Shown here piece by piece: positions 55,411 to 64,000 of a stretch of 64,000 bases of DNA. The stretch's first letter is position 1. The number at the start of each line of letters is the position of its first letter. This DNA is from Diadophis punctatus similis (lineage: Eukaryota > Chordata > Lepidosauria > Squamata > Dipsadidae): contig JALIGW010000063.1 of assembly GCA_023053685.1 (NCBI GenBank), forward strand, positions 186,001 to 250,000, written 5' to 3'. A model generated the notes under the pieces. It was not told where the DNA came from. It saw only the letters and a program-made list of their open reading frames with translations, and searched no databases. The position numbers and the translations under genes were made by a program.

Positions 55411-56443
55411 GGAGGGGCTCGGTGGAGATGTCAGCCCAGGGATCCTCTCGTCGGCGTCGCGGTGGTACTGCGGTCCCAGACGCCTGGCAGGGGAGCCGGT
55501 GGACAGGCTGGTCGGCTCTGCGCTCTGGGCGACGGCTGGCTCGGCTCCGGTGCGACCCTGACGCTGGCGGGACCCGGAAGCCGTTGGCGGCGGTGGCGCG
55601 GCGAGCGCAGCCCAGCTGGAGGGCGGGGGAATCCTCTCCGCCCTCTCTGTGATGCGATCGGCCGGCGGCTGTCTTCTCGCTTGCGCGCGAGCTCAGGAGT
55701 TCCTGTAGGAGGGCGGGGAAAGTCCTCAGTCCTCCGTGACGCCGGTGCCTCCGTCTGTGCCTGCGCGAGCTCCGCGGGCCAGCTGGGGGTCGGGGAAGCC
55801 TCCGCCGATCCTCCGATGAAGGCGACATCACCAGACAGCAGCGCACATGCGTGGGCTGATTCCCGCCGAACAGGTGAGAGGCGGGGCATCGGCTGACAGG
55901 ACCTGATCAACTAGGCCTCAGGGGAACGAAGCGAAGGCCACAACGGCCGTCGGGAGGCGCGCGATGCTCCAAGGCCCACGGAACGGCGTTCCCCGCACGG
56001 CAGGCAGATCAGAGGCACAGAGGCAACACGATCTGCCAGGGAAGAGAGGCAACGGCCGCCCAAGCGCTGGGCTTCTGCGGCGTGATGGCAATCAGCCTTG
56101 GAGGCCTCTCACTCCCAGCGGTTTGCGGCAGAGCCGCCCTGGCCGGTGGTCACCCAAGCGCCAGGCTTCTGTGACTTGAAGAACCCAGGTAGTGGATAGG
56201 CCAGGCCGCTTAGGGGGAAAAAAGGTGGAAGGCCCACCAGGCTGGTGACTAGCCAGATGGCAGTAGGCCGGGCAAAGGCCCTTATACTCCCCCCCCCTTC
56301 GCCAGCAGATGACAGTTAATGGCGTGGGGTATCAATCACTCACAAGAACGATGAAGATGATCAATTTTCTCAGAAGATGGTAGAATAGTCAGAAGCAATA
56401 GGAAACTGGGGAGACACAAGTCCTAGTCTAGGACTGAGTCGAA

Positions 56444-56552
56444 AGAGGGGGAGTGTGATAAGAGGACAGCTTTTATATGAAGTCAGACTCAGTCCTGATT
56501 GGCTGATGGAATGTGTCTTCCCAATCTTGGAGGCTAGCGCCACCCACTATGG
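56444..56552 (-). repeat. DIRS right terminal inverted repeat
   Basis: Reverse complement of the left repeat. Being upstream of gag on the minus strand, it is the likely promoter end; TATAAAAGC (minus strand, about 56468-56478) could serve as a TATA box. Confidence 0.9.
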
Positions 56553-56553
56553 A

Positions 56554-57041
56554 GAAGTGAACTGCAGCTGACTCCCTCTGTCTCTGCCCAAAGTCTCCCC
56601 TGGAGGATTCGGCCAAAGAGCAGAGCTGAAACTTTGAGAATAATAATTTTCCTTCTCACGAGAGATCCCTGGCTAATTCAACTAGTTCTTGGACTCAGAG
56701 TTTGTTGGGCATTTCTCTGGAGATACATGGAAGGGAAACAATCCCCATCTGGTTCAAAATGATAGGGTAGAGATAGAATTAAATTGGTCACCAAGAATTG
56801 AGAGGTTTGAAAGTTCCATGCCTGAAATTGGCCCCAGAGGGAATCCACAGCACCTGTGGCTGAAGAAAAAGAAATCTGATATTTGTTGGCATGGAGGTTA
56901 AAGAGAAAACCCTGGGGACTATTTAATGCCTGAACATGCCACAGAGCTGAAATTGATTCCTACTGAGTTAGAGACAAAATTTACCTTATTTTGAAAGTTA
57001 ATGCTGAAGGGCTCCACCACAAAAGGTTGATGCAACATAAG
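56554..57041. other. Intergenic, unassigned
   Basis: No recognisable feature beyond the DIRS right edge. Confidence 0.4.
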
Positions 57042-57408
57042 TAGTCCTCGACTTACAACCATTCACTTAGTGACCATTCAGAGTTACAACGGCACTGAAA
57101 AAAGTGACTTATGCCCATTTTTCACACTTATGACTGTTGTAGCATCCCCGTGGTCATGTGATTTACATTTGGATGCTTGATAGCTGACTCACATTTACGA
57201 TGGTCCTGGAATCATGTGATCCCCTTTTGTGACCTTCTGATGAACAAGGTCGACGGGGAAACCAGATTCACTTAACAACGGTGTTACTAATTTGACAACT
57301 GCAGGGATTCACTTAACAAATGTGGCAAGAAAAGTCAATCTCTCTTAACAAATGTTTCACTTAGCAACATAAATTTTGGGCTCAATTGTGGTCAGAACTC
57401 AAGGACTA
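57042..57408. mobile_element. MITE-like repeat (TAGTCCTCGACTTAC family)
   Basis: About 367 bp beginning tagtcctcgacttacaac and ending ctcaaggacta, which are inverted copies. A TA at each outer end could be a Tc1/mariner-type duplication or part of the terminal repeat. The interior consists of repeated cacttaacaa motifs. The superfamily is not certain. Confidence 0.65.
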
Positions 57409-58577
57409 CCAGTCCACAAGGACAAAATCAACCTATGTCAAAAACTAGTCATCAGGAATTTGCATAGTTAAAAATAATGTCACACTTGCACACAGAGAAT
57501 GAGAGAGAGATATATAAAGCAACATTAGAGAAATAAAGAATGCCTTTCACCCCATGTAAGGAAGAAAGGGAGACCCATCCTCCACTGCCATTCTCTTCCC
57601 CACTTAGGGCACTGAGGAGGAAAAGCAAAGTCCAGACCTGTCATGTTGCCCATAGAAAAGTCCCAGGAAGGAGGTGGGGATCTGTGGGAACCCTTCACCC
57701 CTCATTCTGGGAAGACACTAATGTGGTTTATGGGCTTTGGAGTTGCATTTTAAGAGAAAGCAGCAAATGGAGGTTTGTGAAGGTTCAGTTTGTCTTTTGT
57801 GTTTCCAGGAAAGGCTCCTGTCTGGGGGAAGCCATGCAGGGCCTTTGTCTCCAAAGGGGGATCCGGCATTGCTCAGTAGGAGAAGGCGAGGGGGAGGGTC
57901 TCCCTGGAGGGTCTCCCTGGGGCTCTGAGAAAGGGGCATCCTGGGGGTCCCTCGTGGCCCCTGAAGATCCTCCAGCCGGGCTCTGCTGGGCAGCCACTGC
58001 TCCCACTTGCCAAAGGGCCTCCACTGGAGGAGAATCTCTTCAGGGCAGCCATTTTAAGGTGGGGGAGGGACCCTTCCAGGACTTCAGCCTCCCCTCCCTC
58101 TGCATTTCAGGGAAGTTTTTTTCCTCTTTCTCATCACACTAAAACATTTTAATTTTATACTTATTTGAAACTCTCCCTCCCCCGCTTTGTCTTTGTTTCT
58201 CCAACCTCTCCTCCATGAGGCTGATTGGTGGCTGAGTTTCTCAGCAACCATTGTCTCTTCCCCTCTTGCTTGATTGGCTGCTGCTGGGTTGCCATGACGA
58301 CAGGGGCAGGCCAGGACTAGGGGCAGCCACTAGGGAGAGAGAGGGGCGGGGCTTTTGTCTTCCCTCAGAACTGGAGGAGTTAAAGGGGAAATCTTCTCTC
58401 TTTTAGGAAACTCTGATCAGATGTAACCCAGAGTAGGGAAAAAATGAAAGAATATTGTAAAAATGAAGGACAATCTAAGACTTTGACAGAAGGAAAATAG
58501 GAAACACAAAGTAAAAACAGATAAAAAGGAGGAAGTTGCAATGAAGTTGGACATTAGAGGAAATAGTGTGGATAAAG
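57409..58577. other. Intergenic with a CCAAT-rich stretch
   Basis: At 58218-58300 there are two inverted CCAAT boxes (ctgattggtgg, ttgattggctg) near a gttgccatgacgac string, set in GC-rich DNA, which looks promoter-like. The 200-codon open frame at 57540-58142 has low-complexity content and no recognised domain, so I do not call it a gene. Confidence 0.35.
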
Positions 58578-58802
58578 AGTTGCAATGCTTCAGTGGTTAG
58601 AGTGCAGTACTGCAGGCTACTTCTGCTGATTGCCAGCTGCCTGCAGTTCGAATCTCACCAGGCTCAAGGTTGTCTCAGCCTTCCACCCTTCTGAGGAAGG
58701 TAAATGAGGACCCAAATTGTTGGGGGTAATATGCTGACTCTGTAAATGCTTAAAGAGGGCTGTAAAAGCACTTTGAAGCAGTATATAAGTGCTATTGCTA
58801 AT
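58578..58802 (+). mobile_element. tRNA-derived SINE (Sauria-like), copy 3
   Basis: Has a clear B-box (gcagttcgaatctcacc), the caaggttgtctcagccttcc block and a gctattgctaat tail. Confidence 0.78.
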
Positions 58803-58844
58803 AGAAAATAGAGATCTGAAATAGAAAACCGTTTCATCTATTCT

Positions 58845-58935
58845 GCTGTTTCTCAAACTTGACAAATGTCGGATGTGTGGACCTACTCCCAAAATTCTTC
58901 AGCCAGCATAGAATTGAAATCCACACCTGCCAGAA
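58845..58935. mobile_element. Decayed copy of the palindromic hAT MITE
   Basis: The text gtttctcaaacttgac and aaattcttcagccagca resembles the MITE at 10249-10384, with many changes. Confidence 0.45.
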
Positions 58936-60689
58936 TATGAAATGAGGTATACATGTTTTAAAATCTCAGTCAATATTTTCAGGCATCTATGGCTGACCAA
59001 GGCTAAGACCTTAGAGGCTCCTTTTGGGATGGAAGGAAGGAAGGAAGAATCAGATTTTAAACTGGTTCCCTCTAAAGCTCAATTCCTTTGCACCACCAGA
59101 AAATCTTCAGAGCTACCTGTGGGCAGTGCCAGACTGAGATGCACCCAGCTTGTGAAAACCACTACAGAAATGCTTGGAGAAACCTGGATACCATCAACAT
59201 TATAGCTGTGAACATGGCTGATTCAGTCAGTTTATGAGTCTACGCAGCCCAGGAAAGAGGATTCTTTTCCAATCCAGGTTAAGGAGAATGCCCACTTACA
59301 TTATGGTTAACGGAGTTTGGCTCACTTGGCTTAATTCTACTGGGAAACCCAGAACTGTCAACCATCCGGTGAGACATTCAAATGATGCCCTTGCATGGGC
59401 TCTGCCATGGGGCCTTGCAAAGGGGACTGAGGAGGTCCCACAAATACAGGGCTTGACTGACGCTACCCGAATCCAAACCTTGTCTTCCAATAGGCATTGA
59501 AAGCCAGTTAACCTCCCAAGAGGAGTGCAAAAAACTCTGGTCCTGCCTTGTCCCCCTCTTCTGGGCAGGAGCAGCAGCTGGGTGAGCTTCACACAACCCT
59601 TGAAAACTGGGTGAATCATATTCACTGCCGGATTCTGACATGGATTCTGGCAAGAAAGGTGGCCGGGGGCTTCCCTGCCCCATTTCCCCTCACCTTTCCC
59701 CTTGGCACCCCAGGACATCTCTCCTCACCTGCCCTGCAGGGCCAGAAAGACACCTTGCTTTGGGGTGCCCCATTTCCCATAAAAGGAGGAAGAGGCACTG
59801 GCTGCCCCATGGAGATCCTTGGAGGAGTGGCCCTGTCCAACCATCCAGGGCCTCAATAAACCTCCAGTTCTCCCTTCAGGGCCAATGTTTACATATCAAT
59901 GTCCACCTTCCAGATAAGAAACACAATCCCTCAACAACCTACCCAGATAGACCAGAAACACAGAGACTCCCAACTGCACCTTCAAAGCACTTGGAGGTCT
60001 GGGGAGAGGGGCCTCACAAAGCCTCAGAGAAGGGAATATCAAAGTGGCCCCCCCTCACCAAACACATCCACAGAAAATGAAGGGAGACCACCAGATCCCC
60101 CCAAAAGGTTTCTGGGTAGGTATGGCAAGAAATCAGGTCACGCCATCCAACACACTGTGGGCACCTCCACCATCTTGGCTGCAGGTCTGTCAGACTATTG
60201 TTTATTCAATAAATCAAGAAACATTAAAATATAAAATCTCAATGTTTTCACTGAATAAGGAAAGACAACACTGAGACTGAGTACAAATTAAAAACAAATT
60301 GAAACTTCTGTCTACTCTGTAACTTTCTCCCTATTTACTCAAGAATATAATTAATAAACTAAATCTATATATAGTCCATAGGCTGTCACTTTCCTAACTC
60401 ATAGTCAGCTTTTACGGAAAAATTGAAATTTCAAAAAAGAGGGAAATCAAATTTCACTGCAGGTACAAATAATTTTAAAATTAGATCCAATTTAGAGTTA
60501 ATACATGAAGATTTAATAGAAAACAAGATACCACAATGCTCTACTCTTAACATTAGATAGACATTAGGTTTAAAGGTACTGATTGCTTGCTTGGCCATAG
60601 AAGACAGGCAGAACTAGTGCCTAAGTGTCAAGAACCTAATGTTGCACCAAACCCAATAGCCCTGGGTGAGCTTCCCCAGAGTATCTGAA
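58936..60689. other. Intergenic, unassigned
   Basis: Mixed-composition DNA upstream of V2R-4. No open frame resembles a known protein. Confidence 0.4.
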
Positions 60690-61245
60690 GATAAGAGATC
60701 ATGATAAAGCGATGCCAAACATCAGTTTCCTTGATGTTGAATATCTTCCTCCAGCATCACTTCTGGGACATGTCCTGACAAGAAGGACCACAACCACTAC
60801 AGAAGAGTGCCCCCAGTGGTGTGTCTGTGGTTTTCCAAAACCATGCTTTTTTCCAGCTACACCTGTGCACATGGAACCCCAGAAGGACATCAGGATCCTG
60901 AGAGAAGTTGCTTCTCACTGTAATTATCTTCATCACGTTCTTTGAGACCTGTTATGCTACTTCTCCAGTGACTGCCTTTGATGTAAACTTCAGACTGGAG
61001 CAATATGCAAAGGATCTTGCATCTGAAATGAATAAATGCCTTCCGTGTGGCACAAGTTTTGGAACAGGCAGGGGATATTCTCTTGAATGTACCTTTCTCT
61101 CCTTTCCAGGAAAAACTCAGTTTGTCTCTGTCTGAATCAGGAAAGCCACCGATGCTTCCTTCTTGTGAAAGTGTCCTTTTTGCCTTCTTTTCTTTTTGTT
61201 GCTCTTGTTTAGAAACAGGAAGAGGGTGATTAAGTCCAATGATTT
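60690..61245 (+). promoter_or_regulatory. V2R-4 5' flank, conserved with V2R-3
   Basis: Aligns with the V2R-3 upstream region in reverse orientation (agagaagttgcttctcactg, tttgatgtaaacttcagact, aactcagtttgtct). The TATAAATA of V2R-3 corresponds here to aataaatg at about 61030, so a canonical TATA box is lacking. Confidence 0.5.
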
Positions 61246-61457
61246 ATGGATCTCCTACTTCTAATGCTGCTGGTGCCACAGCCGGTCTCTGGGAGTCATA
61301 GAATGAGGTGCTCTCTGAGTTTGGAGCACCACAATGGAAAGAGACAAATGAGCTTTTACAAGCCAGGAGACCATCTCATTAGTATAATCACCTCTGTAAC
61401 AGAAATAATCAAGAGAACATTTCCTTTCAACGTGGCTCCTTATGGTCAGACTTACTG
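61246..61457 (+). CDS. V2R-4 exon 1
   Basis: 212 bp, ATG at 61246, ending phase 2 (TG) before gtaagt. Signal peptide plus conserved amino end. Confidence 0.88.
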
Positions 61458-64000
61458 GTAAGTCATTCAATGTGATGGAGTTTCATTCCCTCCATTTGTA
61501 GTTCTAACATTCTTCTTCTTTCCTTCTTCTTTAACTTACTCTATATTTCAGGATCTGACTAATTTCTTGAATCATTTTGATTTCCATGGCTTCTCTCTTT
61601 TGTCTTATAATATCTTGTGGAAGAGACTCAAATCCAAAGATGGGACAGAAAGTAAACCTGAATAAAGTCCATATTATTTTCCTCACCCTGTTCAATCCTG
61701 AATTCATGACTCTAATACTGACTTTTATTTAAAGTAGTGATTGTTGTAGATTCCCCTGCCCAGCTCATTTCTACATTTTTGAAACTGCTCATTCGTATTG
61801 GAGTCTTCATACGAACTAGAGGATGACTCGTTTTTAAAATAGCATTTTTTCCCAGTTATGCAGTATCCTTGTCATTGTATGATGGTTCTGATGAAAATTA
61901 GTACTGCTACAAATAATGGCATATTTGTGATTCTTACCCTAGTGGAGAATATCCCCATCCCATATTTCCAATAGTCAATAAAATTAAATATTAATATGTA
62001 ACTGTAATTTATCTCTGGTTTTGAATGAATAGTCATGGACTCAATAGAATAGTGCAGAAAAACAGAAATATTTTTGAAATATTTTTTTGTTAATGGTAAT
62101 GATGATAACTTGCATGTGTTTTTTTTACACTAGGGGAAAAGGTGATATAGGTAGACTCTTACACTTCATTTTTGCCATCCAAATCACTAACAAGAATTCC
62201 CAGCTCCTGCAAAATCTCACACTCGGCTACAACATCCATGACAACCATTTGGACCCAATTGGCACTTCAGATGCACTGATGGACATTCTCTCTACTGGAG
62301 AAGCCAATGTTCCCAACTACGGCTGTGGAAGGAAAGACAACCTATTGGCTGTCCTTGATGCAGCTCACAGGGACTTCTCCATCCAGATGTCAACATTAGT
62401 AGGCACCTACAAAGTCCCACAGGTTTCTATGTGTGTTTCTCTATCTGGTAGCATGAAAGGGATGGTAGTGGGTGAGCAATGGATCCAACCACATCTTCTC
62501 TATGGAAATCAAGAGCTGCTTTTCACTATGGCCATTGTAAGTGTCATGGTTGAGGACTGAGATATACAGTGGGGAAGGGACTAGGATCAAAGCAGCCATG
62601 TCCTCTGATATCTATTGCTTTGATGGCTTCTGAAGCACAGTTGGGGAGGTGAGAAAGGCCTCTGTGTCAGGTGAAAGAGCCTTCTGTACAATGGGAAAGT
62701 GCAGCAGTGATGGGAAGCTAATATTTTATACATGATCTTATCTGAAACAATAACATTTTAAACAGTGAACAAATCCCAGATTTGTCAGAAGAATCAATGA
62801 ATTCTCTTACCCACTCTTGACAAAACATACACCGTATGTCCCAGATATCCATCGTGACCACTAACATTAATTGGCCACTTTATTAAGCAATGATAATCAT
62901 TTTTGCCAAAATGTCAAAGTCCTTCCATGAAAAAATAAAAACAGGCTTTAGGAAGAGTGACACTACTATTGATAATTCAGCTTTTTAAATATTTGAAAAA
63001 GAAAATTCAGTTCAGTTCTGCATATCTGGGTCTGATACCAATAAATTGTAGAGGTGATGCAGAAATATGATTTGTCTATTCTTATTTATTTTTACTTAAT
63101 ATATTTTTAACTCAATGATTATGTTCAGCCATGTTAATGTTCCACATTTTGCGTTCTTCATCTTGATATGACATATGTAATAACAATAAACTATTCTAAT
63201 AAGTTCAGAAGAATTGGATTCATTAAAAGCTGATATTTTGGACTTGATAGAACATAAATCATAACATTGAATTCATTACATTTTCAGATGATTTATGGAA
63301 TTGTTTCAGAGGCTCTGAGTGATAAAAGGCAATTCCCCTTTTTCCACCGGATGCTCCCCAAAGAAGGGATCCAGTACCCAGCAATTATCCAACTGCTCCT
63401 CCATTTCAGATGGACCTTGATTGGACTTTTTGTTTTGGACACAGAGAAGGGAGAGAATTTCATTAGAACTTTTACTTCAAAGCTTATCAAGAATGGAATT
63501 TGTGTTGTTGTATCACAACTATTATCAACAACTGGACATACAGGATCCCTCAGGGATGCCATCGCTAAGTGGAGGCAAGTCAATGTTTTTATTCACCTTG
63601 TGGAATATACTTCCCTTTCGGAAAGATTTTTAATTTTCCATTTAATACTTGAAGGTTTGCCAGGGCCCATTGAAGGCAAAGTCTGGATCACCACAACCTT
63701 GGGGATATTGGGAGTGATTAGACTTTGCAGATTTTATAAATATGTTCATAGTTTTTGGAACTTTAATTTTCAGGAGGAAAAAAGGCCAAAGGATGATTCC
63801 CTTGAACCTGATCTCTTTGTGGGACACCAATTTATAGATCAGTCTTTTCACTGTTCTTTTTCAAATAATGTTTTTTCTGTCAAAGGCCGGAGAAGATGCA
63901 CTGAGAAAGCACCAGTGGAGACCCAAGACAAAAGGAATGGGATCCAGATCCCAAATCAAATCCTTCTTCACACTGTCATTAAGACTCTGGCTCATGCCTT
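61246..64000 (+). CDS. V2R-4: vomeronasal type-2 receptor, exons 1-3 (runs off window)
   Basis: Exons 61246-61457, 62134-62422 and 63288-64000 (exon 3 continues past the edge). Phases 2 and 0 match the other genes. The signal peptide begins MDLLLLMLLVPQPVSGS, then [25 protein letters not shown], closely resembling V2R-3. Exon 3, read directly, is open to the last base of the window. As far as visible, the gene is intact. It would be a class C chemosensory GPCR of the same subfamily as V2R-3. Exons 4-6 are needed to decide if it is functional. Confidence 0.88.
62134..62422 (+). CDS. V2R-4 exon 2
   Basis: 289 bp after acceptor acactag, one codon shorter than in V2R-2 and V2R-3. The codon TG+G is completed. 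It reads [47 protein letters not shown] and ends YKVPQ. Confidence 0.9.
63288..64000 (+). CDS. V2R-4 exon 3, partial
   Basis: After acceptor attttcag it reads [69 protein letters not shown] and SFSNNVFSVKGRRRC. The frame is open for 713 bases to the edge. Confidence 0.88.
   Translation, partial: MIYGIVSEALSDKRQFPFFHRMLPKEGIQYPAIIQLLLHFRWTLIGLFVLDTEKGENFIRTFTSKLIKNGICVVVSQLLSTTGHTGSLRDAIAKWRQVNVFIHLVEYTSLSERFLIFHLILEGLPGPIEGKVWITTTLGILGVIRLCRFYKYVHSFWNFNFQEEKRPKDDSLEPDLFVGHQFIDQSFHCSFSNNVFSVKGRRRCTEKAPVETQDKRNGIQIPNQILLHTVIKTLAHA

Larger units (their letters stand above)
38503..56553 (-). mobile_element. DIRS-type tyrosine-recombinase retrotransposon, full length but disrupted
   Basis: The element runs right to left. 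Landmarks: right terminal inverted repeat 56444-56552, gag about 55410-53980, RT 53890-52950, RNase H split between 49697-49470 and 44040-43410, tyrosine recombinase about 43520-42349, internal complementary region 42234-42326, and left terminal inverted repeat 38504-38643. Three later insertions account for about 12 of its 18 kb: L2 copy B, L2 copy C and an endogenous retrovirus. That leaves about 6 kb, the normal DIRS size. DIRS elements integrate through a circular intermediate using a tyrosine recombinase, so no target duplication is expected. Frameshifts in gag and RT show it is no longer autonomous. Confidence 0.93.

Noticed and set aside
55370..55910. Overlapping Arg/Pro-rich frames on both strands
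   Set aside because: GC-rich DIRS leader. All frames are open by composition, and none has a motif.
57540..58142. A 200-codon open frame
   Set aside because: Low-complexity composition, no domain, no splice or homology support. Kept only as an unassigned stretch.

Overview
The window is a stretch of a squamate reptile genome, most likely an advanced (colubroid) snake. This rests on a cluster of type-2 vomeronasal receptor (V2R) genes, a CR1/L3-type LINE ending in an ATTCT array, a Sauria-like tRNA SINE with a (GCTATT)n tail, GATA/GACA (Bkm-like) repeats, L2-type LINEs and many non-autonomous hAT elements. The species call is inference from repeat content. There is no bacterial-style gene organisation, and I recognised no tRNA, rRNA or other stable RNA gene.

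Host genes. Four V2R loci can be read with consistent splice sites and intron phases (2,0,0,0,1). V2R-1 (+, 222-3285) has only exons 5 and 6 in the window and is broken in the third intracellular loop. V2R-2 (+, 7478-17614) has all six exons and an open 849-codon frame. V2R-3 (-, 33395-23167) has all six exons and an open 850-codon frame. V2R-4 (+, 61246 to the window end) has exons 1-3 open to the edge. V2R-2 and V2R-3 lie tail to tail. V2R-1 and V2R-3 are close paralogues in opposite orientation, and V2R-3 and V2R-4 share about 450 bp of 5' flank. These genes would act in vomeronasal sensory neurons as class C GPCRs, with a Venus-flytrap ligand domain, a cysteine-rich linker and a 7TM domain.

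Between V2R-1 and V2R-2 (3.3-7.4 kb) are a CR1 tail, a Ty3/gypsy relic with two LTR pieces, and hAT elements. Intron 3 of V2R-2 carries a 1.77-kb LINE-like insertion flanked by a long target-site duplication (TSD), and inside it is a 730-bp compound tetranucleotide array. The region from 17.6 to 23.2 kb holds hAT elements and a 5'-truncated L2. The 5' flank of V2R-3 (33.9-35.1 kb) holds a 762-bp palindrome. The region from 35.7 to 37.7 kb holds a Ty1/copia gag relic with an LTR, and a GC-rich hAT element.

The largest structure (about 38.50-56.55 kb) is one DIRS-type tyrosine-recombinase retrotransposon on the minus strand. It has terminal inverted repeats, an internal complementary region, and gag, RT, RNase H and tyrosine recombinase sequences. 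It has been split by an L2 element on the plus strand, a second L2 on the minus strand, and a class II-like endogenous retrovirus with two 557-bp LTRs and a perfect 6-bp TSD. The retrovirus in turn holds an L1 fragment with its own 12-bp TSD. From 56.6 to 61.2 kb there is mostly unassigned intergenic DNA with one MITE, one SINE and a CCAAT-rich stretch.
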